Source of the DNA: Microbacterium sp. BK668 | GTDB taxonomy: Bacteria; Actinomycetota; Actinomycetes; Actinomycetales; Microbacteriaceae | Direction: 5' to 3' | Assembly (NCBI RefSeq): GCF_004362195.1 | Contig: NZ_SNWG01000001.1 | Span: forward strand, 744,001-808,000 | Length of the DNA: 64,000 nt | Part shown: positions 42,005 through 51,648 of the stretch, piece by piece | Layout of the letters: each line of letters opens with the position of its first letter | Numbering within the stretch: position 1 is the stretch's first letter | The notes under the pieces: model-generated | What the model was told of the DNA's origin: nothing | The model's input: only the letters and a program-made list of their open reading frames with translations | Databases searched by the model: none | Position numbers and translations under genes: made by a program

Positions 42005-43269
42005 CCGTCTCGACGACCACGAACGCCGGGCCCGATCCCGTCGCGGGCGACCTCATCGGCAGCGGCGTCGAAGGCGGCGTCGGCGACCAGATCGGCGCGT
42101 GGTGGCAGCGGGTGCGCAGCGGTGACATGGGCGCGCTGCCCGCCGTCGGCGGCCTCGTCGTGCTCACCATCCTCTTCGCCTCGTTGAGCCCCTTCTTCCT
42201 CACGGAGCGGAACTTCGCGAACCTGCTGAACCAGGCGGCGACCCTCGTCATGCTCGGCATGGCGCTCGTCTTCGTCCTGCTCCTGGGCGAGATCGACCTG
42301 TCGGCCGGCGTCACGGGCGGTGTGGCGATGGCGCTGTTCGTCGTGCTCAACGCCCAGTTCGGTCTGCCCTGGCCGCTCGCGCTGCTGATCGGCTTCGGCT
42401 TCGGCATCGCCACAGGCGCCCTCATCGGCTTCTTCGTCGCGAGGGTCGGCATCCCATCGTTCGTCGTGACGCTGGGCCTGTTCCTGGGATACCAGGGCCT
42501 GGCGCTGCTCATCATCGGGTCGGGCGGTCTGTTCCGGCTCGAGGTGCCCGAGCTCATCGCGCTGCAGAACGGCAACCTGCCCCCGTGGGCCGGCTGGGCG
42601 ATGCTCATCGTCATCCTGCTCGTCTCGGGAGGCACGTCGTTCTGGGACCGCGCGCGGCGGCGCCGCGCCGGCGTGCCGAACCGGACGATCGCCCTGGTGT
42701 GGGCGAAGCTCGCCGTCATCGCGGTCATCGGCGGCATCGCGGTATTCATCCTCAACCAGAACCGCGGCCAGTCGATCGTGGCGGTCGAGGGCGTGCCGAT
42801 CATCGTCCCGATCGTGCTCGCGATCCTCTGGATCGGCACCTTCATGCTCGACCGCACGAAGTTCGGCCGGTACATCTACGCGATCGGCGGAAACGCCGAG
42901 GCGGCACGCCGCTCGGGCGTCAAGGTGCGCTGGGTGAAGTGGTGGGCGTTCGTCATCTGCTCGAGCCTGGCCGTCGTCTCGGCGCTGTTCAGCGTCTCGC
43001 GCGTCGGATCGGTGGATGCCACCGTCGGCCGTGACATCGTGCTGAGCGGCGTGGCCGCAGCCGTCGTCGGCGGCGTCAGCCTCTTCGGCGGACGCGGTCG
43101 TCTGATGCACGCGGCGATCGGTGCCCTCGTGATCGCCGTCATCACGAACGGTCTCGGTCTGCTGAACCTCGGCGCCGGCATCAACCTCATGGTCACCGGC
43201 GCGGTGCTGATCCTCGCCGCGACCGTCGACGCTCTGTCGCGCCTGCGCGGCAACGGCGTCAGAACCTGA
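42001..43269 (+). CDS. Sugar ABC transporter permease (XylH-like), copy 2
   Basis: 422 aa with about ten to twelve helices. LLGEIDLSAGVTGGV and GVSLFGGRGRLMHAAIG match the paralogue at 38518. A hydrophilic loop (about 210-235, WDRARRRRAGVPNR) divides the helices in the middle as in XylH. It probably imports the same class of sugar as copy 1 but may differ in specificity. A strong terminator follows. Confidence 0.92.
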   Translation: MTVSTTTNAGPDPVAGDLIGSGVEGGVGDQIGAWWQRVRSGDMGALPAVGGLVVLTILFASLSPFFLTERNFANLLNQAATLVMLGMALVFVLLLGEIDLSAGVTGGVAMALFVVLNAQFGLPWPLALLIGFGFGIATGALIGFFVARVGIPSFVVTLGLFLGYQGLALLIIGSGGLFRLEVPELIALQNGNLPPWAGWAMLIVILLVSGGTSFWDRARRRRAGVPNRTIALVWAKLAVIAVIGGIAVFILNQNRGQSIVAVEGVPIIVPIVLAILWIGTFMLDRTKFGRYIYAIGGNAEAARRSGVKVRWVKWWAFVICSSLAVVSALFSVSRVGSVDATVGRDIVLSGVAAAVVGGVSLFGGRGRLMHAAIGALVIAVITNGLGLLNLGAGINLMVTGAVLILAATVDALSRLRGNGVRT

Positions 43270-43287
43270 CGGAGCCCGACCGTCACC

Positions 43288-43319
43288 GAGGGAGCCCGGC
43301 CGCGAGGCCGGGCTCCCTC
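43288..43319 (+). terminator. Terminator after transporter copy 2
   Basis: Perfect 14-bp stem GAGGGAGCCCGGCC (43288-43301) with 43306-43319, GCGA loop. Serves also the convergent pntB. Confidence 0.8.
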
Positions 43320-43343
43320 TCCATTCCGCCGGATCCCTCGGGG

Positions 43344-44744
43344 TCAGAGGGCGCGCAGGATGTCCTCGACCCGGTCCTTGGCATCGCCGAAGAGCATCTG
43401 GGCGTTCTCCCGGAAGAACAGCGGGTTCTGAACGCCGGCATACCCCGACGCCATCGAGCGCTTGAAGACGACGACGTTCTCGGCATCCCACACGCGCAGC
43501 ACCGGCATCCCGGCGATCGGGGACGACGGGTCCTCCGACGCTGCCGGGTTGACCGTGTCGTTCGCCCCGATGACCAGCACGACCGACGTGTCGGAGAAGT
43601 CGTCGTTGATCTCATCCATCTCGAGGACGATGTCGTACGGCACCTTCGCCTCGGCCAGGAGGACGTTCATGTGCCCCGGGAGGCGACCGGCGACGGGATG
43701 GATGCCGAACCGCACGTCGACGCCGCGCTCGCGCAGCTGCGACGCGAGCTCTGCGACCGGGTACTGCGCTTGCGCGACGGCCATGCCGTACCCCGGCGTG
43801 ATGACGACGCTCGACGCCGAGGCGAGGAGCTCGGCGACGCCCTGCGCGTCGATCTCCCGGTGCTCGCCCACCTCGTCGTCCGACGAGCGCGGGGCCTCGA
43901 TGCCGAAGCCGCCCGCGATGACCGACAGGAACGAGCGGTTCATCGCCTTGCACATGATGTAGCTCAGGTACGCGCCCGACGAGCCGACGAGGGCGCCCGT
44001 CACGATCAGCAGGTCGTTGTCGAGGAGGAAGCCCGCGGCCGCCGCCGCCCAGCCGGAGTAGCTGTTGAGCATCGACACGACGACGGGCATGTCGCCCCCG
44101 CCGATCGAGGCGACCAGATGCCAGCCGAGGGCGAGCGCGAGGATCGTCACGACGATCAGGAGCCAGAGCTCGGGCGTGATGACGTACCAGACCGTCAGGG
44201 CGATGAAGACGACCAGAGCGCCGAGGTTGAGCGCGTTCCTGCCCGGCAGCATGAGGGGCTTCGACGACATCCGGGCCGAGAGCTTGAGGAAGGCGACGAT
44301 CGACCCTGTGAACGTCACGCCGCCGATGAAGACCCCGATGAAGACCTCGGCGTGGTGGATGTCGGCCAGCGTCCCGGTCAGTCCGGTGTCGTACAGCGCG
44401 CCGTTCCAGCCGACGAGCACGGCGGCCAGACCCACGAAGCTGTGCAGCAGTGCGATGAGCTCCGGCATCCCGGTCATCTCGACCACCCGCGCCCGCCACA
44501 GGCCGATCGACCCGCCGATCAGCACCGCCACGACGAGCAGCACCAGCCCCAGTGGCGCACCCGGGGTGGTCCAGGCATCCTCAGCCGTGAGCCACGCCGT
44601 CGCGACCAGGGCGATCGCCATTCCGGCAATGCCGTAGACGACACCGCCGCGCGCCGTCTCGTGCTTGCTGAGTCCGTGCAGGCTCAGGATGAACAGGATC
44701 GCCGCGACGAGGTAGGCCGCGGTCGCGATCGACGCCGCGGTCAC
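43344..44744 (-). CDS. pntB: NAD(P) transhydrogenase beta subunit
   Basis: 466 aa from a GTG overlapping the pntA stop. Nine or so membrane helices form the proton channel domain; the C-terminal NADP(H)-binding domain III has [19 protein letters not shown] and [12 protein letters not shown]. The enzyme couples hydride transfer from NADH to NADP+ with proton entry, supplying NADPH. Length matches E. coli PntB (462 aa). Confidence 0.94.
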   Translation of the reverse strand: MTAASIATAAYLVAAILFILSLHGLSKHETARGGVVYGIAGMAIALVATAWLTAEDAWTTPGAPLGLVLLVVAVLIGGSIGLWRARVVEMTGMPELIALLHSFVGLAAVLVGWNGALYDTGLTGTLADIHHAEVFIGVFIGGVTFTGSIVAFLKLSARMSSKPLMLPGRNALNLGALVVFIALTVWYVITPELWLLIVVTILALALGWHLVASIGGGDMPVVVSMLNSYSGWAAAAAGFLLDNDLLIVTGALVGSSGAYLSYIMCKAMNRSFLSVIAGGFGIEAPRSSDDEVGEHREIDAQGVAELLASASSVVITPGYGMAVAQAQYPVAELASQLRERGVDVRFGIHPVAGRLPGHMNVLLAEAKVPYDIVLEMDEINDDFSDTSVVLVIGANDTVNPAASEDPSSPIAGMPVLRVWDAENVVVFKRSMASGYAGVQNPLFFRENAQMLFGDAKDRVEDILRAL

Positions 44745-46291
44745 CTGTCGACGCCCTTGGAGAACATCGCGAGCATGCGGCGGGTGACCGCGAAGCCGCC
44801 GAAGATGTTGATGCTCGCCAGCAGCACCGCCGCCGTCGCCAGGACCTGCACCGTCGGATCCGGGACGGTGATCTGCACCATCGCGCCGACGATGATGATG
44901 CCCGAGATCGCGTTGGTCACGCTCATGAGCGGGGTGTGCAGGGCGTGGTGGACGTGCCCGATCACGTAGAAGCCGACGACGACCGACAGCACGAGCACCG
45001 TCAGGTGCTGCGGCAGGGGCGGCGGCGCGACGGCCGCGAGGGCGAAGAGCACCGCGACTCCGGCGACGAGGAGGCCGATGCGCGCGCCCCGCGAGATCCC
45101 CGCGCGCTTCGCGGGCGGCGTCGGGGGAACGGATGCCGCGGCCGCCGCACCGGCAGGCGCGGCCGACACGGCGACAGGCGGAGGCGGCCACGTCGACTCG
45201 CCGTCGCGGACGACGGTGATCGAACGCTGGACGACGTCGTCGAAGTCGAGGACGAGCGCGCCGTCCTTGCCCGGCGTCAGGAGCTTGACGAGATTGAGGA
45301 GGTTCGTCGCGTAGAGCTGCGAGGCCTGCGTCGGCAACCGCCCGGCCAGGTCGGTGTACCCGAGGATGACGACGCCGTTGCCGGTCACGACGCGCTCGCC
45401 GGCGACCGAGCCCTCGACGTTGCCGCCCTGCGAGGCGGCCATGTCGACGATGACGCTTCCGGGGCGCATCGCCGCGACATCCGCGGCCGTGACAAGCCGG
45501 GGCGCGGCGCGACCCGGGATCAGCGCCGTGGTGATGATGATGTCGACGTCTCGCGCCTGCGCCGAGTACAGGTCGGCCGCGGCGCGGTCGTAGGCCTCGC
45601 TCGTCGCGCGGGCATAGCCGTCGGCGGTCTGCATGTTCTCGTCCACCTCGACGGGGAGGTACTCGCCGCCGATCGAGCGCACCTGGTCGGCCACCTCCGG
45701 GCGGGGGTCCGTCGCCCGGACGATCGCGCCGAGGCTCGAGGCCGCGCCGATCGCCGCGAGTCCAGCGACGCCGGCACCCGCGACGAGCACCTTGGCCGGC
45801 GGCACCTTGCCGGCGGCGGTCACCTGGCCGGTGAAGAAGCGGCCGAACTCGTGCGCCGCCTCCACGACGGCGCGGTAGCCGGCGATGTTCGCCATCGAGC
45901 TGAGCACGTCCATCGACTGCGCGCGGGAGATGCGGGGCACGGCGTCGAGTGCGAGCGCCGTGATGCCGCGGGTGGTGAGCGACTCGCGGACGTCGGGGCG
46001 CAGGGCCGGGCTCAGCATTCCGAGAAGCGTCGCGCCGTCGGCGAGCAGGGCGACCTCGTCGGGCGTGGGCGGGTCGACCTTCAGCACGATGGGCGACGAC
46101 CAGGCCGTCACGCGATCGACGATCTCGGCGCCGGCCCCCTCGAAGTCGGTGTCGGGGAACGCGGATGCCTCGCCCGCACTCCTTTCGACCACGACCTCGT
46201 ACCCGAGCCCGCGCAGCTTGCCGACGGTGACGGGCGTCGCGGCGACGCGGTTCTCTCCGGGCTGTTCAGCGACGATGCCGATGCGGGTCAT
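44741..46291 (-). CDS. pntA: NAD(P) transhydrogenase alpha subunit
   Basis: 516 aa starting at [16 protein letters not shown], chosen for its AGGAG site and family fit (E. coli PntA is 510 aa); a longer frame to 46405 exists. NAD-binding domain [28 protein letters not shown]. After a Pro/Ala-rich linker (about 375-400) come the membrane helices of domain II, so the cytosolic and membrane parts are fused as in E. coli rather than split into PntAA and PntAB. Operon with pntB. Confidence 0.94.
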   Translation of the reverse strand: MTRIGIVAEQPGENRVAATPVTVGKLRGLGYEVVVERSAGEASAFPDTDFEGAGAEIVDRVTAWSSPIVLKVDPPTPDEVALLADGATLLGMLSPALRPDVRESLTTRGITALALDAVPRISRAQSMDVLSSMANIAGYRAVVEAAHEFGRFFTGQVTAAGKVPPAKVLVAGAGVAGLAAIGAASSLGAIVRATDPRPEVADQVRSIGGEYLPVEVDENMQTADGYARATSEAYDRAAADLYSAQARDVDIIITTALIPGRAAPRLVTAADVAAMRPGSVIVDMAASQGGNVEGSVAGERVVTGNGVVILGYTDLAGRLPTQASQLYATNLLNLVKLLTPGKDGALVLDFDDVVQRSITVVRDGESTWPPPPVAVSAAPAGAAAAASVPPTPPAKRAGISRGARIGLLVAGVAVLFALAAVAPPPLPQHLTVLVLSVVVGFYVIGHVHHALHTPLMSVTNAISGIIIVGAMVQITVPDPTVQVLATAAVLLASINIFGGFAVTRRMLAMFSKGVDR

Positions 46292-46418
46292 CCAGGCTCC
46301 TGTGCTCACGTCCGAGCGCCGGCGCAGCAGCCGGGGCGGGCTGCGTCGGCGCACTTCCTCCGACTCTAGGAGCCGCCCGGACCCGGAGGCGCTCGGAACG
46401 CTCACGAACGTGTTTCGA

Positions 46419-46424
46419 TACCCT
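46419..46424 (+). promoter_or_regulatory. -10 hexamer TACCCT of pyrE
   Basis: 7 nt before the ATG at 46432. Confidence 0.5.
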
Positions 46425-46431
46425 CGGACGT

Positions 46432-47010
46432 ATGACCGTCGCCTCGACGCCCGACCTCGAACTCGACCGCCACAACCTCATCGCCCTCATCAAGGCGGAG
46501 GCGGTCTTCCACGGCGACTTCACGCTGTCGAGCGGCAAGAAGGCCTCGTACTACGTCGACATGCGCAAGCTCACCCTCGACCACCGCGCTGCGCCCGCGA
46601 TCGGCCGCATCATGCTCGACCTCATCCGCGACATCGACGGCGTCGTCGCGGTGGGCGGCCTGACGCTCGGCGCCGACCCCATCGCCAACGCCGTCATGCA
46701 CGAGTCCGCCCGGACCAACACGCCCCTCGACGCCTTCGTCGTCCGCAAGGAGCCCAAGGACCACGGGCGCGGCCGCCAGGTGGAGGGGGCGGATGTCGTA
46801 GGCAAGCGCGTCGTCGTCGTCGAAGACACCTCGACCACGGGCCAGTCGGCGCTGAAGGCCGTCGAGGCGCTGCGGCGCGAGGGCGCCGAGCCCGTCGCGG
46901 TCGCCGTCGTCGTCGACCGCAGGACCGGCGCCCAGGCCGCGGTCGAGGCGGAGGGCCTGCAGTGGCTTGCCGCGGTCGACCTCGACGACCTCGGCCTGCA
47001 GCCGCAGTGA
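46432..47010 (+). CDS. pyrE: Orotate phosphoribosyltransferase
   Basis: 192 aa. The PRPP-binding motif [15 protein letters not shown] is clear, and [19 protein letters not shown] plus the flexible-loop motif [16 protein letters not shown] fit OPRTase. It joins orotate and PRPP to form orotidine 5'-phosphate in pyrimidine synthesis. It stands alone, away from other pyr genes, as is common in actinobacteria. Divergent from pntA. Confidence 0.94.
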   Translation: MTVASTPDLELDRHNLIALIKAEAVFHGDFTLSSGKKASYYVDMRKLTLDHRAAPAIGRIMLDLIRDIDGVVAVGGLTLGADPIANAVMHESARTNTPLDAFVVRKEPKDHGRGRQVEGADVVGKRVVVVEDTSTTGQSALKAVEALRREGAEPVAVAVVVDRRTGAQAAVEAEGLQWLAAVDLDDLGLQPQ

Positions 47011-47050
47011 GCCCTGAAGCCCGCGCCACACTCGAACCCGCTGGGCGGCG

Positions 47051-47176
47051 TCAGTCGTCGCCGCGGCCGTCCTTGTCGCGACGATTCATGCGGACGAGCT
47101 GCACGACGAACACGACCAGGGTCGCGGCGAGTACGACGATCGTCACGCCGTAGAGGAGCGCTTGCTCGGTGGCCAT
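47051..47176 (-). CDS. Small single-helix membrane protein (41 aa)
   Basis: One helix (about residues 8-29, LYGVTIVVLAATLVVFVVQLV) then a charged tail RMNRRDKDGRGDD. The ATG shares its A with the stop of the preceding gene (TGATG), so translation is coupled to it. Function unknown; too short for family assignment. Inside orientation of the tail is expected from its positive charge. Confidence 0.55.
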   Translation of the reverse strand: MATEQALLYGVTIVVLAATLVVFVVQLVRMNRRDKDGRGDD

Positions 47177-47751
47177 CAGCCCGGCCTCTTCCCCTCGGCG
47201 GCGTCGCCGACGATCCGTGCGATCCGCGCAGCGCGCGTCTCTGGCCGCCGCGCCGAGTCGACCGCCGAGATCCCGAACTTGCGCGCAGACGGCGGGAACG
47301 CGTCCCACTTCTCGCGCGCGATCGGGTCGGCGTCGAGGGCAGCCGCGAGGTCATCGGGCTCGCGCAGCGCCTCCGCGTTGTCGAGGATCGTCCACGACCC
47401 GTTGGCCTTCGCGACCTGGACGGCCTTGATCCCCGCGGGGGCCATGAGCCCTTCGCGCTCGAGGATCTCGAGCCGCGCCTTGTTCGTCGCGGCCCACCCG
47501 CTCGAGGGGCGGCGGGGCGCGAACCACAGTCCGCCCGTCTGCTCGTCGAACGACCGGACGGGACCGTCGATCCACCCGAAGCACAGCGCCTGCATGATGG
47601 CATCCTCGTACGCGACGAGCTCGAGGCCCGAGCCGGGCCGGGGCCGCACGAGCCAGGCCCCCGTGGAGGTCGCGTGATTGTCTTCGAGCCACGCGCGCCA
47701 GGCCGCGGCATCCGTCGCCATGACCCTCTCGCCGTCGTCGAGCGCGCCCAT
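47176..47751 (-). CDS. YdeI/OmpD-associated family protein
   Basis: 191 aa. The YdeI motif set is present: WRAWLEDNHATSTGAWLV, YEDAIMQALCFGWIDGPVRSFD, FAPRRPSSGWAATNKARLEILEREGLM, and the helical C-terminus KWDAFPPSARKFGIS. These proteins are linked with tolerance to antimicrobial peptides in a few bacteria, but no activity is proven. The first Met is supported by TAAGGT 6 nt upstream. Confidence 0.88.
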   Translation of the reverse strand: MGALDDGERVMATDAAAWRAWLEDNHATSTGAWLVRPRPGSGLELVAYEDAIMQALCFGWIDGPVRSFDEQTGGLWFAPRRPSSGWAATNKARLEILEREGLMAPAGIKAVQVAKANGSWTILDNAEALREPDDLAAALDADPIAREKWDAFPPSARKFGISAVDSARRPETRAARIARIVGDAAEGKRPG

Positions 47752-47757
47752 GCAGGG

Positions 47758-47763
47758 ACCTTA
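47758..47763 (-). promoter_or_regulatory. -10 hexamer TAAGGT of the YdeI-like gene
   Basis: Minus strand, 6 nt before the ATG at 47751. Confidence 0.5.
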
Positions 47764-47795
47764 TCGCGAACAGCCGACAGGGCAGCGGGTCGACG

Positions 47796-48605
47796 TCACA
47801 GCCCTTCGGGCAGCTCCGACTCGATCGGCTCGGCCGACAGCAGGTCGGCGACGGAGTCGAGCACCTCGTCGGGCCGGAAGGGGTAGCGCTCGATCTCGGC
47901 GGGGTCGCTGATGCCGGTGAGCACGAGCACGGTGTGCAAGCCCGCCTCGATGCCGGCGACGACGTCGGTGTCCATCCGATCGCCGATCATCCCGGTCGTC
48001 TCGGAGTGCGCGCCGATGCGGTTGAGCGCCGAGCGGAACATCATGGGGTTCGGCTTGCCGACGACGTACGGCTCCTTGCCCGTGGCCTTCGTGATGAGGG
48101 CGGCGAACGACCCCGTCGCGGGCACGACGCCGCTCGGCGTCGGCCCCGTCGCGTCGGGGTTCGTCACGATGAACCGCGCACCGGCGTTGATGAAGCGGAT
48201 GGCCTTGGTGATCGCCTCGAACGAGTACTGCCGGGTCTCGCCGACCACGACGTAGTCCGGCTGCGACTCGGTCATGATGAAGCCGGCCTCGTGGAGCGCC
48301 GTGGTGAGGCCGGCCTCGCCGATCACGAACGCGGTGCCGCCCGGAAGCTGCGAGTGCAGGAAGTCCGCGGTCGCGAGGGCCGATGTCCAGATGCTCTCCT
48401 CGGGGACGTCCAGGCCAGACCGCCGCAGCCGGGCGCTCAGGTCGCGCGGCGTGAAGATCGGATTGTTCGTCAGGACGAGGAAGGGCGTCCCGGAGTCGCG
48501 CCACTGCGCCAGCAGCTCACTGGCGCCCGGGATCGGGCGGTTCTCGTGGACGAGGACGCCGTCCATGTCGGTGAGCCAGCACTCGATGTCGGCGCGTGTC
48601 CGCAT
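47796..48605 (-). CDS. HAD-IIA family phosphatase (NagD-like)
   Basis: 269 aa. Catalytic Asp pair D13/D15 in LTDMDGVLVHENRPIPGA, second motif LVLTNNPIFTPRDLS, a C2-type cap (about 85-185) and the closing KPNPMMFRSAL and MIGDRMDTDVVAGIEAGL. NagD-type enzymes dephosphorylate nucleotides or sugar phosphates; the exact substrate is open. TAGGCT lies 6 nt before the ATG. Divergent from the SDR gene. Confidence 0.9.
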   Translation of the reverse strand: MRTRADIECWLTDMDGVLVHENRPIPGASELLAQWRDSGTPFLVLTNNPIFTPRDLSARLRRSGLDVPEESIWTSALATADFLHSQLPGGTAFVIGEAGLTTALHEAGFIMTESQPDYVVVGETRQYSFEAITKAIRFINAGARFIVTNPDATGPTPSGVVPATGSFAALITKATGKEPYVVGKPNPMMFRSALNRIGAHSETTGMIGDRMDTDVVAGIEAGLHTVLVLTGISDPAEIERYPFRPDEVLDSVADLLSAEPIESELPEGL

Positions 48606-48611
48606 GGGCCC

Positions 48612-48617
48612 AGCCTA
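48612..48617 (-). promoter_or_regulatory. -10 hexamer TAGGCT of the HAD gene
   Basis: Minus strand, 6 nt before the ATG at 48605; faces the SDR promoter 18 bp away. Confidence 0.5.
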
Positions 48618-48635
48618 TCCGGCGGCCCCGCGCCG

Positions 48636-48641
48636 TAATCT
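48636..48641 (+). promoter_or_regulatory. -10 hexamer TAATCT of the SDR gene
   Basis: 7 nt before the GTG at 48649. Confidence 0.5.
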
Positions 48642-48648
48642 CGAACCC

Positions 48649-49596
48649 GTGGCCCGCCCCGACTGGGATCCCCAGCTCCTTCCCGACCTGCACGGACGCA
48701 CCTACCTCGTCACCGGCGCCAACGCCGGGCTCGGCTACTTCTCGACCGAGCAGCTGGCGAGGGCCGGTGCGCACGTCGTCATGACCGGACGGCATCCGAA
48801 CCGGCTCTCGGCGGCGCGCAGCGCGCTTCTGCGGCGGGTTCCGGATGCCTCGGTCGAGAGCATGCTGATCGACACGAGCAATCTCGGCTCCGTGCGGGCC
48901 GCGGCCGCCTCGGTGCGCGGTCGCGGCGAGCTCGACGGCCTCCTCCTCAACGCCGGAATCGTGCACCCCCCGAGGCAGCGCGAGCAGACGCAGGACGGCA
49001 GCGAGCTCGTCCTCGCGACGAACGCCCTCGGGCACTACGCGCTGGCCGGCGAGCTGCTGCCGACGCTGGCCGCAGCATCCGGCCGCATGGTCTGGGTCGG
49101 CAGCATGTCGACGACGATCAGCCCCTACGACCCGGTCGACCCGCAGCTGGTGGACTCCTACACCCCGTGGCGCGCCTACGTGCAGTCCAAGATCGCCACG
49201 AGCGTGCTCGGCTTCGAGGCGGACCGCCGGCTCCGCGACGCCGGCGTGCACGTCGCGAGCCTCGTCACCCACCCCGGCTACTCCACGAGCGGGCGGACCC
49301 CCGGCATCCATGGAGTCAACGAGCCGTCGCGGATGACGCGCTTCGTCGACAACCTCCAGGCGGTGGTCGCGCAGTCCAAGGAGCACGGCGCGTGGCCGCT
49401 CGTGCGGGCGCTCGTCGACCGCGACATCGAGGGAGGCGCGTTCGTCGGCCCCAGGGCCGGCACGCGCGGTGCTCCGGTCATCGCGAAGCCGTCGCGCATC
49501 GTGCGCCGCACCGACATCGCGGAACGCCTCTGGAGTCTCGCCGAGGAGGCGACCCGGGTGAGCTGGCCCTTCGCCCGGGCGGCTCGCGTGCGCTGA
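48649..49596 (+). CDS. Short-chain dehydrogenase/reductase
   Basis: 315 aa from GTG. Rossmann start LVTGANAGLGYFSTEQLARAG with TGxxxGxG, NAG motif LLNAGIVHPP, and the active-site Ser/Tyr/Lys in GSMSTTIS and YVQSKIA (here the Tyr-x-x-x-Lys is Y-V-Q-S-K). The family resembles retinol-dehydrogenase-like SDRs with a C-terminal extension. Substrate unknown. Confidence 0.88.
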   Translation: MARPDWDPQLLPDLHGRTYLVTGANAGLGYFSTEQLARAGAHVVMTGRHPNRLSAARSALLRRVPDASVESMLIDTSNLGSVRAAAASVRGRGELDGLLLNAGIVHPPRQREQTQDGSELVLATNALGHYALAGELLPTLAAASGRMVWVGSMSTTISPYDPVDPQLVDSYTPWRAYVQSKIATSVLGFEADRRLRDAGVHVASLVTHPGYSTSGRTPGIHGVNEPSRMTRFVDNLQAVVAQSKEHGAWPLVRALVDRDIEGGAFVGPRAGTRGAPVIAKPSRIVRRTDIAERLWSLAEEATRVSWPFARAARVR

Positions 49597-49639
49597 TCGG
49601 CCCGCCGGGCTGCCCGCGCACGCCCGCCCGATCGGCGGG

Positions 49640-50275
49640 TCAGGCGGTCAGCCACACCGCCGATGCCGCTCCGTCGGGCAGATGCACGTCGGTGTCCGCG
49701 ATGCGGAGGGTCGCGGCATCCCGGACCGTCGCGGCAGCGCCGACCGTGACGCCGGCGCTCTCGATCTCGCGCAGGAGGGCGCCGTCGCGATCGCTCACCC
49801 GCAGCACGCGACCCGAGTGCCCGGGAGCCGCGGCGGCGAGCAGCACGAACGGCTCGCGGTGCACGCGGCCGGAGGCGTCGGGGATCGCGTCGCCGTGCGG
49901 GTCGTGAGTCGGGCGCCCGAGGCGCTCGTCGATGCCCTCGAGCAGACGGTCGCTGATCGCGTGCTCGAGCACCTCGGCCTCGTCGTGCACCTCGTCCCAC
50001 CCGTAGCCGAACTCCCGCACGAGCCACGTCTCGATGAGGCGATGACGACGGATGATCGCCGCGGCGCGCAGCTGCCCCGCCTCGGTCAGCGCGATGGGAC
50101 CGTACGGCCGGTGCGCCACGAGGGCGTGCGCGGCGAGCTTCTGCACCATCTCGGTCACGCTCGACGGTGCGAGACCGAGCTCGGCGGCCAGCTGCGACGG
50201 CGTGATGCGCTCGTCCTGCCACTCGGTGTGGTGGTAGATCGTCTTCAGGTAGTCGTCGACGGCGGGGGACGGCAC
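49640..50275 (-). CDS. mntR: Manganese-responsive DtxR/MntR-family repressor
   Basis: 211 aa from GTG. N-terminal winged helix YLKTIYHHTEWQDERITPSQLAAELGLAPSSVTEMVQKLA, dimerisation/metal region HRLIETWLVREFGYGWDEVHDEAEVLEHAISD with the usual His/Glu ligands, and a C-terminal FeoA/SH3-like domain, as in DtxR and the longer actinobacterial MntR. It lies directly downstream of mntH and in the same direction, so it should repress mntH when Mn2+ is plentiful, acting at the palindromes 51637-51683. TAGCCT lies 6 nt before its start, giving its own promoter. Confidence 0.9.
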   Translation of the reverse strand: MPSPAVDDYLKTIYHHTEWQDERITPSQLAAELGLAPSSVTEMVQKLAAHALVAHRPYGPIALTEAGQLRAAAIIRRHRLIETWLVREFGYGWDEVHDEAEVLEHAISDRLLEGIDERLGRPTHDPHGDAIPDASGRVHREPFVLLAAAAPGHSGRVLRVSDRDGALLREIESAGVTVGAAATVRDAATLRIADTDVHLPDGAASAVWLTA

Positions 50276-50281
50276 GGGAAC

Positions 50282-50287
50282 AGGCTA
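50282..50287 (-). promoter_or_regulatory. -10 hexamer TAGCCT of mntR
   Basis: Minus strand, 6 nt before the GTG at 50275, inside the 38-bp gap after mntH. Confidence 0.5.
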
Positions 50288-50313
50288 CCCGCGCGGGCGC
50301 CGGCCCTCCGGCG

Positions 50314-51648
50314 TCAGGCGCCCGTGAAGACGAGCCACAGGAGCGTCGCGTTCAGGGCGATGAGGAACACGGATGCCGCGACCCCCGCCGCCGTCGTCAC
50401 CGCGCGATTGCGGAACCGGCCGAGCACCTCGCGCTTGGACGTCAGCGCGACCAGCGGGATGAGTGCGAACGGGATCCCGAACGAGAGGACGACCTGGCTC
50501 AGCACGAGCGCGAGCGTCGGGTCGAACCCGGCCGCGAGGATGACCAGCGCCGGGATCAGCGTCACCAGCCGCCGGGCGAGGAGCGGCACGCGGACGCGCA
50601 GCAGGCCGTGCATGATCTCGGCCCCCGCGTACGCGCCGACCGAGGTCGAGGCGAGTCCGCTCGCGAGGAGGCCCACGGCGAACAGCGTGGCGACGGCGGG
50701 GCCGAGGCCGGCGTACAGCGCCGCATAGGCGCCCTCGAGGGAGTCGGTGCCCGGCACGCCCGCGAGGTTCGCCGCCGCGAGCAGCAGGATGCAGAGATTC
50801 ACCGTGCCCGCGATGATCATCGCGATCGAGACGTCCCACCGCGTCGCCCGCAGCAGCCGGCTCGTGGGGATGCCGCGGAGCTCGGCCAGGTCGGAGGGCT
50901 GCGGCGACGGGCGGGACGCGCCCGTTCCGGCGGCCGTTCCGGCGCCCGCCGGAGCGAACCGGTCGCGGGCCAGCGCGCTGTGCGCGTAGATCGCGTGGGG
51001 CATGATCGTCGCGCCGAGGATGGATGCCGCGAGCAGCACCGACCCGGCCCCCTCGAAGCGCGGAACGAGGCCTTCGATCACTCCGGCCGCGTCGGGAGGC
51101 GCCACGAGCACGCCGAACGTGAACCCGATCGCGATGACGGCGAGGAGGCCGATGACGACGAACTCGAACATCCTCGGCCCGCGGCGGGACTGGATGAGCA
51201 GGAGCACGATCGAGACCGTGCCCGTGATCGCGCCGCCCCACAGGAGCGGGAGGCCGAAGAGCAGGTTCAGGGCGACGGCGCCCCCGATGACCTCGGCGAT
51301 GTCGGTCGCCATGGCCACGAGCTCGGCCTGCAGCCAGTACGCGCGTCGGGCCCACGGATTGCGGATGCGGCCGCCGAGGGTCTCGGGGAGGCTCCGCCCG
51401 GTGACGATGCCGAGCTTCGCCGAGAGGTACTGGATGAGCCAGGCCATGACGTTCCCGAGCACGACGACCCAGACGAGCAGGTAGCCGTACACGGCGCCGG
51501 CGGTCATGTTGCTCGCGACGTTGCCGGGGTCGAGGTAGGCGACCCCCGCGACGAGGGCAGGACCGATGAGCCACGCGAGCCGGGGCATGCCGACGCGGCG
51601 CGCAGGCGCGTCGCCCAGCGCCGCTGGCCCCATCGCGGTTTTCGGCAT
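50314..51648 (-). CDS. mntH: NRAMP-family Mn2+ transporter
   Basis: 444 aa, about eleven membrane helices. The metal-binding TM1 motif DPGN is at 40-43 (YLDPGNVASNMTAGA) and the TM6 motif is IMPHAIYAHSAL, in which the usual MPHN Asn is Ala. It imports Mn2+ (and possibly Fe2+) with protons. The ATG at 51648 lies in the centre of a 22-bp palindrome, and TAGGTT stands 6 nt before it, so the message is probably leaderless and the repressor would sit on the transcription start. Met6 is an alternative start. Confidence 0.92.
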   Translation of the reverse strand: MPKTAMGPAALGDAPARRVGMPRLAWLIGPALVAGVAYLDPGNVASNMTAGAVYGYLLVWVVVLGNVMAWLIQYLSAKLGIVTGRSLPETLGGRIRNPWARRAYWLQAELVAMATDIAEVIGGAVALNLLFGLPLLWGGAITGTVSIVLLLIQSRRGPRMFEFVVIGLLAVIAIGFTFGVLVAPPDAAGVIEGLVPRFEGAGSVLLAASILGATIMPHAIYAHSALARDRFAPAGAGTAAGTGASRPSPQPSDLAELRGIPTSRLLRATRWDVSIAMIIAGTVNLCILLLAAANLAGVPGTDSLEGAYAALYAGLGPAVATLFAVGLLASGLASTSVGAYAGAEIMHGLLRVRVPLLARRLVTLIPALVILAAGFDPTLALVLSQVVLSFGIPFALIPLVALTSKREVLGRFRNRAVTTAAGVAASVFLIALNATLLWLVFTGA

